A DNA stretch of 64,000 nucleotides from Bacillus cabrialesii (GTDB lineage: Bacteria > Bacillota > Bacilli > Bacillales > Bacillaceae), in NCBI RefSeq assembly GCF_004124315.2, contig NZ_CP096889.1, positions 2,959,001 through 3,023,000 of the forward strand, written 5' to 3'. The notes under the pieces were generated by a model. It saw only the letters and a program-made list of their open reading frames with translations, was not told the DNA's origin and did no database searches. Each line of letters starts with the position of its first letter. Within the stretch, counting starts at the first letter, position 1. Of this stretch, positions 17,803 to 25,741 are shown in pieces. The translations under genes were made by a program, and so were the position numbers.

Positions 17803-18354
17803 TTAAGATAAATGAAATTTGAATATTTCCTCGTATTTTGGTGATTTGTTCAAGTGTATTCGAAAGAGCGAAAACCGTTCAGCCATCATCGAAACCTCGC
17901 CGCTTTCAAACGGAACATGTGCCGGAAATCCTTCTTCTCCCGTCCATTTTCTAGCCAGCGTCATATGAGGGTGATACGGTCTTTTTTCCACTTGAAAGCC
18001 GGCTTGAAGCACAGCCTGTTTCGTATGTTCCCGCAACACTTCAAGCGTTCTGTTTTTCTTTGGCTCCAGGTGTAAAACACGCGGCCTTCTGCGGTCGCCG
18101 AATACATCTATTTTGCCAAACTCAATCGAAAACGGATTGGTTTCCGAAGCAATCGCAGCAAGCGAACCCTCAAGCTGCTGAATTTGTGTCTCATCCGCCG
18201 CTCCGAGAAAAATTAACGTGATATGGTAGTCAAGCGGGTGCACCCATTTTTGAAACGTCAAAACCGGCTCGTTTTTCGCAGCATGGTAAATCGGGTTCGC
18301 GATTCCCTCAGGAATGGGAACACCGATAAAATAATGTGGCCGTGTATCTGGCAT
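17803..18354 (-). CDS. ytlP: RNA 2',3'-cyclic phosphodiesterase (ThpR/LigT)
   Basis: 183 residues of the 2H phosphoesterase superfamily. Both HxT motifs are present: DYHITLIFLG near residue 43 and HPHMTLARKW near residue 128. Members hydrolyse RNA 2',3'-cyclic phosphates to 2'-phosphomonoesters. GGGAGTG lies before the ATG. First gene of the ytlPQR-amyX operon, divergent from ytkP. Confidence 0.9.
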   Translation of the reverse strand: MPDTRPHYFIGVPIPEGIANPIYHAAKNEPVLTFQKWVHPLDYHITLIFLGAADETQIQQLEGSLAAIASETNPFSIEFGKIDVFGDRRRPRVLHLEPKKNRTLEVLREHTKQAVLQAGFQVEKRPYHPHMTLARKWTGEEGFPAHVPFESGEVSMMAERFSLFRIHLNKSPKYEEIFKFHLS

Positions 18355-18501
18355 CCGTCTGACACTCCCTTCTGTAACAGCTATATTTTATCAATAAAGA
18401 GGCTGTGCGGATAGAGGACAAGTGAATGAAAACACTCTCGCACAAACGTTTATTATGTTAGGATATTATATGACACTTGTTTTATTCAGAAAGGGATGAC
18501 A

Positions 18502-19437
18502 ATGTTGAAAATCGTTGAAAATACAGCTGATCTGATAGGGGATACACCGCTTGTGAGATTGAATCGGCTTCAGCCGGAAAACGCGGCACAAGTCTATTTA
18601 AAGCTTGAATTTTTCAATCCGAGCGGCAGTGTGAAAGACAGAGCCGCTTATCATATGATCATAGAAGCAGAACAAAACGGTTTGCTCAAACCGGGATCAG
18701 TTATTATAGAGCCGACGAGCGGAAACACCGGAATCGGACTCGCCATGAATGCGGCGGCACGCGGCTATAAGGCGATCTTAGTCATGCCTGATACGATGAC
18801 AAAGGAACGGATCAACCTTCTTAAAGCTTACGGCGCAGAGGTTGTGTTAACACCAGGATCGGAAAGAATGCCGGGCAGCATTAAAAAAGCGAAGGAGCTT
18901 GCCGAACAAATTCCGAACAGCTATATTCCGATGCAGTTCGATAACAGCGCCAATCCTGACGCGCACCGAAAAACGACAGCGCCTGAAATTGCCCGGGCAT
19001 TAGAAGAAATCGGCAAACCGCTCGGCGCTTTTGTCGCCTCTTCCGGAACGGGCGGAACCATTACCGGAACAGGTGAAGCGCTCAAAGAGCTTTTTCCGGA
19101 TATCACCGTTCACGTTGTCGAGCCTGCGGGTTCGCCTGTATTATCCGGAGGAAAACCCGGCGCGCATAAGCTTGTAGGCACGAGCCCGGGCTTCATACCT
19201 CCGATTTTAAATCAAGACGTATATGATGAAATTATCAAAATCTCTGATGAAGACGCCTATACGACAACAAGACGCCTTGCTGCTGAAGAAGGAATACTTG
19301 TCGGGCCTTCGTCAGGTGCTGCCTGCTTCGCGGCAATCGAAACAGCAAAACGCCTCTCTCCTGACCAAGTTGTGGTCTGTATGACTGCCGATACAGGGGA
19401 ACGATATTTATCAACTGATTTATGGTCATTTGTTTAA
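18502..19437 (+). CDS. ytkP: Cysteine synthase-like PLP enzyme YtkP
   Basis: 311 residues from ATG 18502, five bases after AAAGGGA; the ATG at 18496 is too close to the ribosome site. It is an O-acetylserine sulfhydrylase paralogue. The PLP lysine is in NPSGSVKDRAA (about residues 36-46), the substrate loop is EPTSGNTGIG (near 70-79), the phosphate-binding loop is SSGTGGTITGTG (near 175) and the C-terminal site is VGPSSGAACFAA. The in vivo substrate is uncertain because CysK is the main cysteine synthase of this genus. Confidence 0.92.
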   Translation: MLKIVENTADLIGDTPLVRLNRLQPENAAQVYLKLEFFNPSGSVKDRAAYHMIIEAEQNGLLKPGSVIIEPTSGNTGIGLAMNAAARGYKAILVMPDTMTKERINLLKAYGAEVVLTPGSERMPGSIKKAKELAEQIPNSYIPMQFDNSANPDAHRKTTAPEIARALEEIGKPLGAFVASSGTGGTITGTGEALKELFPDITVHVVEPAGSPVLSGGKPGAHKLVGTSPGFIPPILNQDVYDEIIKISDEDAYTTTRRLAAEEGILVGPSSGAACFAAIETAKRLSPDQVVVCMTADTGERYLSTDLWSFV

Positions 19438-19440
19438 AAA

Positions 19441-19470
19441 AAGGACTGGCTTCCGCAGAAGCCGGTCCTT
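19441..19470. terminator. Bidirectional terminator of ytkP and ytjP
   Basis: Stem AAGGACTGGCTTC (19441-19453) / GAAGCCGGTCCTT (19458-19470), with T-runs on both sides, between convergent genes. Confidence 0.92.
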
Positions 19471-20862
19471 TTATTTTGCAAGTTCGTAGATTGCCTGCGC
19501 GTATAACGCTGTCGATCTCAACAGGTCGTCAATTTCAATATATTCATCCTTTTGGTGGGCGCTGTCAGGACGTCCGGGGAACAGCGGGCCAAACGCGACA
19601 CCGGCTTTTAACGATCTTGCATAAGTCCCCCCGCCGATTGAGATTAAATCAGCTTTTTTGCCCAGCTGGCCTTCATAAACCTTTTGCAGGGTTTTGACTA
19701 ACGGATGGTCTGCTGACACATGATGCGGCTTGCTGTCTTTGAATACGCCGAGCTCAAATTCAGATGCGCTTTCGAATGCATCGCGGATCACTTTGCTTTC
19801 CGCTGTTACAGGATAGCGGATATTGATCCCGAGCTCGCCTCCTTGCCCTTCTGTATAGCGCAGTGTTCCGACATTTAGTGTCAGCTCGCCGCTAATGTCA
19901 TCCTCACAGTCGATATTCAGTTTCTTTCCTCTCGTATCATCTGAGAACTTGTCTGTCACAACTTGCACAAACCGCCGGCCTGCTTCGTCAAGCTCAGCCT
20001 GCTGCAGAAATTCGCACAATAAAAGGCCGGCATTGATTCCATTGTTCGGTTCCATCGCATGGCAGGAAAGCCCGTACATACGCAAAATGAGCTGTCCATT
20101 CTCTATTTCAGCCTCTCCTTTTTGATCCGTCGCGCGAAGCATGTCTTTAAAAGAATCAAGAATCGCTTCTTTTTTCGGCCCTTCAATGACAGCTTCCGCA
20201 GCGTCAGGCACCATGTTTAAGCGAAGGCCTGACTGAAATGAGACAAGCACTGTTTCTGATTCGGCTTGGTTTGGGTGATGCGGGATGAGCAATGAAGCAT
20301 CAATGATCCCTTTTTCCGCGTTAATAATCGGAAAATCGGCGTCAGGCGCAAAACCCAGTGTTGGCATTTCTTCATGCTTAAAATAATGCTCCACGCATCT
20401 CCAATCGCTTTCTTCATCTGTTCCGATAATGATTCTGACACGCTTGGAAAGCGGCAGATTCATGTCTTTTACGATTTTTAGCGCGTAGAATGCCGCCATT
20501 GTCGGGCCTTTGTCATCAATGGCGCCTCTCGCATAAATCCGTCCGTTGCGGATATCAGCTGAAAACGGGTCACTCGTCCACCCATCTCCCGGCGGCACGA
20601 CGTCAACATGGCAAAGTACGCCGACAATGTCATCTCCCTCGCCCCATTCAATATGGCCTGCAAAGCCGTCAAGATTTTTTGTTGTAAAGCCTTCTTTTTC
20701 TCCCAGCTCCAGCAACGAAGTCAGGCTTGCATTTACACCTTCTCCAAACGGTTTGCCGGGTCCGGCGGTTGTTTCATCCATTACACTGTTAATTCTCAAA
20801 AATTCCTGTGTATCACGAATTAAATCCTCTTTTTTTCTGATCACTTCGACTTCCCAGTTCAT
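19471..20862 (-). CDS. ytjP: YtjP, M20 family dipeptidase (PepV-like)
   Basis: 463 residues from ATG 20862, preceded by AAAGGGG at six bases; an upstream in-frame ATG at 20901 lacks a site. It is a zinc dipeptidase of the M20A/PepV type. Metal motifs: GVLCHVDVVPPGDGW (His-x-Asp, near 82-96), YARGAIDDKGPT (bridging Asp, near 117), GTDEESDWRC (Glu-Glu) and a late GGGTYAR segment with the final His. Cytoplasmic peptide turnover is likely. Divergent from pbuO, so the PurR operator lies in the shared control region. Confidence 0.92.
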   Translation of the reverse strand: MNWEVEVIRKKEDLIRDTQEFLRINSVMDETTAGPGKPFGEGVNASLTSLLELGEKEGFTTKNLDGFAGHIEWGEGDDIVGVLCHVDVVPPGDGWTSDPFSADIRNGRIYARGAIDDKGPTMAAFYALKIVKDMNLPLSKRVRIIIGTDEESDWRCVEHYFKHEEMPTLGFAPDADFPIINAEKGIIDASLLIPHHPNQAESETVLVSFQSGLRLNMVPDAAEAVIEGPKKEAILDSFKDMLRATDQKGEAEIENGQLILRMYGLSCHAMEPNNGINAGLLLCEFLQQAELDEAGRRFVQVVTDKFSDDTRGKKLNIDCEDDISGELTLNVGTLRYTEGQGGELGINIRYPVTAESKVIRDAFESASEFELGVFKDSKPHHVSADHPLVKTLQKVYEGQLGKKADLISIGGGTYARSLKAGVAFGPLFPGRPDSAHQKDEYIEIDDLLRSTALYAQAIYELAK

Positions 20863-20889
20863 AACGATCCCCTTTCCGCAAGAAATGAC

Positions 20890-20918
20890 TTGCAAAAACA
20901 AAATAAAACGAATAATAT
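20890..20918 (+). promoter_or_regulatory. SigA promoter of pbuO
   Basis: TTGCAA (20890-20895), 17 bases, TAATAT (20913-20918), about 40 bases before pbuO. The -10 overlaps the first PurBox. Confidence 0.8.
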
Positions 20919-20947
20919 TAATGGTGTTTTGTTAAAATGTTCGTAAT
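20903..20947. promoter_or_regulatory. PurR operator (two PurBoxes) in front of pbuO
   Basis: Two inverted boxes: ATAAAACGAATAAT (20903-20916) and, reversed, ATTACGAACATTTT (20934-20947). The second matches the PurBox AWWWCCGAACWWT-type consensus core CGAAC. They are separated by 17 bases, the spacing known for PurR operators. pbuO is a described PurR-regulon member, so adenine/PRPP-responsive repression is expected. Confidence 0.85.
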
Positions 20948-20958
20948 TGGAGGATACT

Positions 20959-22257
20959 ATGTTTCATCTAAAAGAGCAGCAAACATCCATAAAGCAAGAA
21001 ATCATAGCAGGGCTGACGACCTTTTTCACAATGGTCTATATTGTCGTGGTAAATCCGGTCATTCTGGCTAACGCCGGGGTTCCTTTCGACCAGGTTTTCA
21101 CCGCAACGATTATTGCCTCCATTGTCGGAACGCTGTGGATGGCCCTGGCAGCAAATTATCCGATTGCTATTGCACCCGGCATGGGCTTGAACGCATATTT
21201 AGCCTTTCATGTTGTAAGCGCAAGCGATGGCGGAATCACGTACGCAACAGCTTTCAGCGCAGTATTTACAGCAGGGGTTCTCTTCATTATTCTATCGTTA
21301 ACGCCTTTAAGAAAACAACTTATAGAAGCGATTCCAAACAATTTAAAATACGGGATTACAACAGGGATCGGGCTGTTTATTGCTTTTATCGGTTTGCGTC
21401 AGGCGGGAATTGTGGCCGCTGATGAGTCAAACCTGGTTACTCTCGGCAATCTGCATTCACCAGGTGTTATTTTAACGCTTGTCGGCCTTTTGATCAGTGT
21501 GGTCCTGATGGTGCGGAAAGTAAGCGGCGCTTTATTTATTGGAATGGCAGCTACCGCTTTGATCGCCTTTTTTACCGGCCAGCTGCATTTTTCAAAAGGC
21601 TTTATGTCACTTCCTCATTTGCCGGATGGCCTGATTATCTCAAATCCGTTTTCCGCTTTTGGCGATGTCGTTCATCATGGCCTGTACGCTGTCGTCTTTT
21701 CTTTTCTATTGGTCACGATTTTTGATACGACAGGCACGATGATCGGCGTTGCCGAGCAAGCAGGGCTGATGAAGAACAACAAGCTGCCGAACGTGCGAAA
21801 AGCGCTGCTTGCCGATTCAACAGCGACGACAGTAGGAGCTGTTTTCGGCACAAGCCCGACAACCGCATTTATCGAATCTTCCGCTGGTGTCGCAGCCGGG
21901 GGAAGAACGGGGCTTACAAGTTTGACAGTTGCTGTGCTGTTTGCGGCTTCTATGTTTTTCAGTCCGCTCGTCAGCGCCTTATCCGGCATAGCCGCGATCA
22001 CCTCACCTGCTTTGATTATCGTTGGCAGCCTGATGATGAGCTCTGTGTCAAATATGAACTGGAAAGAGATGGACGAAGCATTCCCGGCGTTTCTTGTTAT
22101 TCTCGCCATGCCATTGACATCCAGCATTTCTACAGGAATCGCGCTTGGCTTTATTTCATATCCGATCGTAAAAGCAGCGCGAGGAAAATGGAGAGAGATT
22201 CACCCTCTCGTCATCGTTTTCGCCATTCTGTTTTTCATCCAGCTATTTATTTTATAA
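20959..22257 (+). CDS. pbuO: Purine permease PbuO (AzgA/NCS2-like)
   Basis: 432 residues from ATG 20959, with TTGGAGGAT just upstream; the longer frame start at 20947 lies inside that ribosome site. An integral membrane hypoxanthine/guanine permease of the AzgA-like NCS2 family, paralogue of PbuG. About 12-14 hydrophobic segments. Family motifs: EIIAGLTTFFTMVYIVVVNP at the N-terminus, PIAIAPGMGLNAYLAF (near 75-90), TIFDTTGTMIGVAEQAG (near 255) and FGTSPTTAFIESSAGVAAGGRTG (cut at residues about 300-322). No guanine riboswitch is visible upstream; control is by PurR. Confidence 0.94.
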   Translation: MFHLKEQQTSIKQEIIAGLTTFFTMVYIVVVNPVILANAGVPFDQVFTATIIASIVGTLWMALAANYPIAIAPGMGLNAYLAFHVVSASDGGITYATAFSAVFTAGVLFIILSLTPLRKQLIEAIPNNLKYGITTGIGLFIAFIGLRQAGIVAADESNLVTLGNLHSPGVILTLVGLLISVVLMVRKVSGALFIGMAATALIAFFTGQLHFSKGFMSLPHLPDGLIISNPFSAFGDVVHHGLYAVVFSFLLVTIFDTTGTMIGVAEQAGLMKNNKLPNVRKALLADSTATTVGAVFGTSPTTAFIESSAGVAAGGRTGLTSLTVAVLFAASMFFSPLVSALSGIAAITSPALIIVGSLMMSSVSNMNWKEMDEAFPAFLVILAMPLTSSISTGIALGFISYPIVKAARGKWREIHPLVIVFAILFFIQLFIL

Positions 22258-22267
22258 CACATACAGA

Positions 22268-22298
22268 AAAACCCAAACGTCGCCGTTTGGGTTTTTTT
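22268..22298. terminator. Bidirectional terminator of pbuO and ythQ
   Basis: Stem CCCAAACG (22272-22279) / CGTTTGGG (22284-22291) with flanking A- and T-runs; it touches the ythQ stop codon. Confidence 0.92.
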
Positions 22299-23454
22299 AT
22301 GTAAACAATAAAGAAACAGCGGCCGCTAAAAAACAGCAGGCGGCAAACGCATAATGCAGCGTGTTGATACAGCTTTTTCTGGCCCGGTAATATTCGTCAC
22401 TTTCCTTATCGGTGCCAATTAAAAAAGGGGCATCCATAACCTTGTCAAAAATAAGCGTAAGGATATACCGGCAAACACCTGTATACACCAGCAGCGCAAT
22501 CAGCTTCAGCCAGATCGGGGAGACAAAAATCAAAATGGTGAAGGCTGACAAGAGCATGTACATCTGCCTCGTATACTCGCCATTCCTCAGCATGACTTTG
22601 AAAAACAATTCCTTATAACCTGTGCAGATTGTCCGTTTTTTAAATATCCTTTTTGAATTCCGGTACAATAACGGCTTTCTTCTCATTCTATCTTTTACTT
22701 TCGGGACTCCCGCCTCCTGGCTTATCATCATCACAAGCCCGGCAAGCGCAAGCCTGCTTTTTTTCTCTTCAGTCACCTCTGCTTCAAAAGCCGAGAACGA
22801 AGCTGTCTTTTTCAAACCGCGGACGAATGAGAAAATAAAAAACAAAATGCCAATAAGCGCAAGCACACCCGACTCAGTGAAAACGATCAGAACAGCAGAA
22901 CCGGAGAAAAGAACGGCTCTGAACAGAATGTCGGCAATCCGTCTCGAAATGGAGCGCGGCTTTCTGATCCTGTCTTGCTTTAAAGATAAAAAGAATGTAT
23001 GAAGGCCAAACAGGTAACACAATAGTGCAGCGCTTTCTGCCAATGTAATGTGAACAGAATGACTGATTAAGGGAAAAACTAAGAAAAAGAGCAGCAGCCA
23101 TTTCGCCAGCGTGACCAAAAAAGAATACACAAGCACATACCGTTTTAGCTGATAGATCATCTCTTTCTTTTGCAGCAAAAACACTTTGTCCGCTTCCATT
23201 AAAAACGTATGGATCGCGCCAGTACACACGATCAGAACACACACAGCGTACAGCCATCTCCATTCCATTACCTCCGACCACTCATAAAAAAGGCCTCTTC
23301 CGTTCAGCAAATCATTATACTGATAGATGACAAAAGCAAGCGCCGGCAAAACAATGTAGAGAGCGACTGTCCAGTCAATGACCGAATGGAAAACGTTAAA
23401 CTGATACTTGTAATAGTCAATCAGCCTTCGAAAAAAGAGCGATCGCCCGTTCAT
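22297..23454 (-). CDS. ythQ: YthQ, ABC transporter permease (EcsB-like)
   Basis: 385 residues with about eight predicted membrane segments (near 30-45, 65-85, 105-125, 128-150, 180-215 and three after 300). It resembles EcsB, the membrane subunit of the Ecs ABC transporter. Its start overlaps the end of ythP (ATGA), so translation is coupled. The substrate and direction are unknown. Confidence 0.88.
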   Translation of the reverse strand: MNGRSLFFRRLIDYYKYQFNVFHSVIDWTVALYIVLPALAFVIYQYNDLLNGRGLFYEWSEVMEWRWLYAVCVLIVCTGAIHTFLMEADKVFLLQKKEMIYQLKRYVLVYSFLVTLAKWLLLFFLVFPLISHSVHITLAESAALLCYLFGLHTFFLSLKQDRIRKPRSISRRIADILFRAVLFSGSAVLIVFTESGVLALIGILFFIFSFVRGLKKTASFSAFEAEVTEEKKSRLALAGLVMMISQEAGVPKVKDRMRRKPLLYRNSKRIFKKRTICTGYKELFFKVMLRNGEYTRQMYMLLSAFTILIFVSPIWLKLIALLVYTGVCRYILTLIFDKVMDAPFLIGTDKESDEYYRARKSCINTLHYAFAACCFLAAAVSLLFT

Positions 23455-24161
23455 GACCGATCACCTTGAACCGCCTTATAAAAACAATCAAGCAATGACC
23501 GCCCCTCTAATCCGGTCTGGTCCTGAATATCTTTCAATGTGCCTTGGAGAAATAAAGAACCCTTCTCAATCATGTAAAACCGGTCGCAGATTTTTTCCGC
23601 GGTATCGAGTACGTGTGTGCACATGAGAATGCCGGCTCCCCGTTCTTTTTCAGCCTTAAGCATGTCCACAAAGCGTTTCGTCGATATCGGATCAAGGCCG
23701 ATAAACGGTTCATCAATCACATACATATCCGGCTTGGAGAGAAAAGCCTGAATAAGCATCAGCTTTTGCTGCATGCCTTTTGAAAAGGTGACAGGCAGCT
23801 CATGCATGACATGGTCAAGCGAAAACGTCTGCAGCAGGCTTTGGGCCCGGTGCGTAAATTCACTCTCCTCAATACCGTGGAGCGTGCTGATCAGATCCAA
23901 ATGCTCCCACAGCGTCAATTCTTCGTAAAAGGACGGATGCTCCGGAATATATGCGAATGAACAGTCGTTCCAGGCAATATGCCCTTTAAAGTCTTCTGAG
24001 AGGCCGAGTATCGCCTTGATTGCGGTGCTTTTTCCGGCCCCGTTAGCTCCGATCAGCCCGACTAGCTCCCCTTTGCCGACTTCCAAAAAAACATCGGCGA
24101 GCACTTTTTTTCGGCTTATATACCCAGCCTGTTCTATTGAAGCTTCAAGCAATTTTGTCAA
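23451..24161 (-). CDS. ythP: YthP, ABC transporter ATP-binding protein (EcsA-like)
   Basis: 236 residues from TTG 24161, which has GGAGGTGGGCGAG just upstream; the frame continues to 24314, but that part has no ribosome site. ATPase motifs: Walker A GANGAGKST (near residue 37), signature TFSKGMQQKL (a variant of LSGGQ, near 130), Walker B DMYVIDEPFIGLD (near 150) and switch His CTHVLD. The FSKGM signature is typical for EcsA-type exporters. Pairs with YthQ. Confidence 0.92.
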   Translation of the reverse strand: MTKLLEASIEQAGYISRKKVLADVFLEVGKGELVGLIGANGAGKSTAIKAILGLSEDFKGHIAWNDCSFAYIPEHPSFYEELTLWEHLDLISTLHGIEESEFTHRAQSLLQTFSLDHVMHELPVTFSKGMQQKLMLIQAFLSKPDMYVIDEPFIGLDPISTKRFVDMLKAEKERGAGILMCTHVLDTAEKICDRFYMIEKGSLFLQGTLKDIQDQTGLEGRSLLDCFYKAVQGDRS

Positions 24162-24326
24162 ATCTCGCCCACCTCCAAAATTTACTACGAACCAGAATAA
24201 AAAAAGTTTCTTTAACCATAATAATATTGTGCCGAAATACATAGTAATCCAACAAGGATGGCTGCCCAGCTCGAATTGGAAAAAATTAATAGAAGTTATC
24301 CCTAGATTCATCACTGCGATATCGTG

Positions 24327-24332
24327 TATAAT
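24327..24332 (+). promoter_or_regulatory. -10 element of ytzE
   Basis: A perfect TATAAT at 24327-24332, with no clear -35 box. The start point would be near 24339, giving a leader of about 110 bases before ytzE. The leader has a TCTAAA/TTTAGA hairpin at about 24346-24360 and no riboswitch I recognise. Confidence 0.5.
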
Positions 24333-24449
24333 GAGGGCGAATTATCTAAAAACTTTAGATGTCTGCCTTAGTTGCTATTTCGTACGCAGTTGATAGTCGT
24401 GAGTTGTGGTTAGTCAAGTCCATCCGATCTTATGATAGGGAGTGGTTTT

Positions 24450-24671
24450 TTGAAACCTTCAACAAACCGTATGCTAACTCGAATCAAATCAGTTTACATG
24501 TTTATCCAAGAAAAAGGTCTTGTGACAACACAGGAACTGGTTGACGAATTCGGCATTACACCTAGAACGATTCAAAGAGACTTAAATGTGTTGGCATATA
24601 ATGATCTTGTTCATAGTCCAAGCCGTGGCAAGTGGGAGACAACGAGAAAGAAAGTAAAGATTACCTCATAA
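24450..24671 (+). CDS. ytzE: YtzE, small DeoR-type HTH protein
   Basis: 73 residues from TTG 24450, which follows AGGGAGTGG (24437-24445) at a good distance; the ATG at 24432 lies inside the ribosome site. The protein consists almost only of a DeoR-family helix-turn-helix: RIKSVYMFIQEKG, then LVDEFGITPRTIQRDLNVL (the recognition region). The sugar-binding domain of normal DeoR regulators is absent. It is therefore a minimal DNA-binding protein; its targets are unknown. Stands alone upstream of the structured repeat. Confidence 0.9.
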   Translation: MKPSTNRMLTRIKSVYMFIQEKGLVTTQELVDEFGITPRTIQRDLNVLAYNDLVHSPSRGKWETTRKKVKITS

Positions 24672-24764
24672 ACTTGAAAAATTACATAGGGCCGCCTGTG
24701 AGCGGCCTGATAGATACGGGGCGAAGATCTTCTGAGCCTTGTTTTTGTGTGTTTATATACAAAA

Positions 24765-24792
24765 AATCCTAAAACGTTTTCGTTTTAGGATT
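24765..24792. terminator. Strong hairpin terminator between ytzE and the repeat
   Basis: A 12-bp perfect stem AATCCTAAAACG (24765-24776) / CGTTTTAGGATT (24781-24792) with a TTTT loop. The longer T-run is on the minus strand (ends transcripts from rsuA), and a shorter TTTT follows on the plus strand (ends ytzE). Confidence 0.88.
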
Positions 24793-24801
24793 TTGTCATC
24801 T

Positions 24802-24928
24802 TTTCAGCGTGAATGAAAACCCTTGAAGTCTAGGAAGGACGAGCATCGGAGCACAGCGAATGTCGGAATTCGTGAGCACCGACGCGCAGGCCTGACAACG
24901 AATGCGAGGGTTTGTCGACACGCTGAAA
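24802..24928. repeat. 127-bp structured element with terminal inverted repeats
   Basis: The element begins TTTCAGCGTG (24802-24811) and ends CACGCTGAAA (24919-24928), perfect inverted ends. Inside are a second inverted pair AAACCCT (24817-24823) / AGGGTTT (24907-24913) and a large imperfect central palindrome: TCGGAGCACAGCGAAT (24846-24861) against ATTCGTGAGCACCGA (24868-24882). The whole can fold into one long hairpin. It is GC-richer than the surrounding spacer and has no reading frame. It resembles what I remember of the roughly 190-bp repeat described in the B. subtilis 168 genome; membership cannot be checked here. Confidence 0.7.
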
Positions 24929-24954
24929 TCCCGCATCGAAATGCGGGATTTTTT
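24928..24954 (+). terminator. Plus-strand terminator after the repeat
   Basis: Stem ATCCCGCAT (24928-24936) / ATGCGGGAT (24941-24949) followed by a T-run on the plus strand only. It immediately follows the terminal repeat of the element and overlaps the rsuA stop codon. On the minus strand only TTT follows, so rsuA transcripts probably pass through. Confidence 0.75.
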
Positions 24955-25673
24955 CATGCTTGCGGCTCATTCAGCAAATGAAGTTCTTCTTCTGTAAGCT
25001 CACGGTATTCTCCCGGAGCCAGAGCGGGATCCAAGGAAACCGGCCCCATTGAAAGCCGCTTCAGATAAATCACTTCATTGCCGACAGCCTTTGCCATCTG
25101 CTTGACCTGATGGTATTTACCTTCTGTAATCGTCAGGTGTATCACGGTATGGCCATTGTCATTTGCTTTGATTTCCGCTTTTGCCGGCTTTGTTTTATAG
25201 CCGCCTTCTATGTAGACACCCGCTTCCAAATCAGAGATGTCTTCTCGTGAAATCTGTGATGTTAAGTGGACTTCATACGTTTTTGGAACATGCTTTTTAG
25301 GCGAAAGGAGCCGATGCGCGAGCTGGCCGTCATTTGTGAGCAGCAAAAAGCCCTCTGTATCCTTATCAAGGCGGCCGGCTGGAAACGGCTCAAATCTCAT
25401 CTCTTCCGGCGTCAGCAGATCGACCACTGTTTGCTGCCGGCTGTCCTCTGTCGCCGACAGCACTCCCTGCGGTTTATTCATCATCAGATAGATGAACTCG
25501 CGGTAATCAACCGGTTCCCCATATACAGTAACCTCCTGCTTATCAGGATCAACGTGCGCTTTTACATCTTTGGCCGGTTTGCCGTCGACCATGACGGCTC
25601 CCGCCTTCACAACCGCCTTGACTTCTTTTCTGGAACCATACCCGCTATTGGAAAGCAGCTTATCAAGTCTCAT
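24954..25673 (-). CDS. ytzG: RsuA-family pseudouridine synthase (YtzG)
   Basis: 239 residues from ATG 25673, nine bases after the GGAG of AAAGGAGAG. An S4 RNA-binding domain (MRLDKLLSNSGYGSRKEV..., 1-60) is followed by the RsuA/RluB/E/F catalytic domain, with the active Asp in GRLDKDTEGFLLLTNDG (near 100-116). Probably modifies 16S rRNA uridine in the manner of RsuA. It is 62 bases downstream of murJ, with a weak terminator between them whose tail runs into the ribosome site. Confidence 0.93.
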   Translation of the reverse strand: MRLDKLLSNSGYGSRKEVKAVVKAGAVMVDGKPAKDVKAHVDPDKQEVTVYGEPVDYREFIYLMMNKPQGVLSATEDSRQQTVVDLLTPEEMRFEPFPAGRLDKDTEGFLLLTNDGQLAHRLLSPKKHVPKTYEVHLTSQISREDISDLEAGVYIEGGYKTKPAKAEIKANDNGHTVIHLTITEGKYHQVKQMAKAVGNEVIYLKRLSMGPVSLDPALAPGEYRELTEEELHLLNEPQA

Positions 25674-25691
25674 TTGCAATCTCTCCTTTAT

Positions 25692-25719
25692 AAAAGAAAG
25701 CCCGCAGCATGCGAGCCCT
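25692..25719 (-). terminator. Terminator-like hairpin between murJ and ytzG
   Basis: On the minus strand AGGGCTCGCA (25710-25719) pairs with TGCGGGCT (25699-25706) using G-U pairs, followed by TTCTTTTA. The ytzG ribosome site AAAGGAGAG follows directly. Confidence 0.6.
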
Positions 25720-25741
25720 CTGTTGTATCATATTTTGTTCA

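Noticed and set aside
20863..20958. Guanine riboswitch before pbuO
   Set aside because: The leader is too short and lacks the conserved loop pair; PurBoxes explain the regulation.
24162..24314. N-terminal extension of ythP with a hydrophobic stretch
   Set aside because: GGAGGTGGGCGAG directly precedes TTG 24161; the extension is chance hydrophobic sequence not expected in an ABC ATPase.
24688..24706. GCCGCCTGTGAGCGGC hairpin after ytzE as a terminator
   Set aside because: No T-run follows; the strong hairpin at 24765-24792 is the better terminator.
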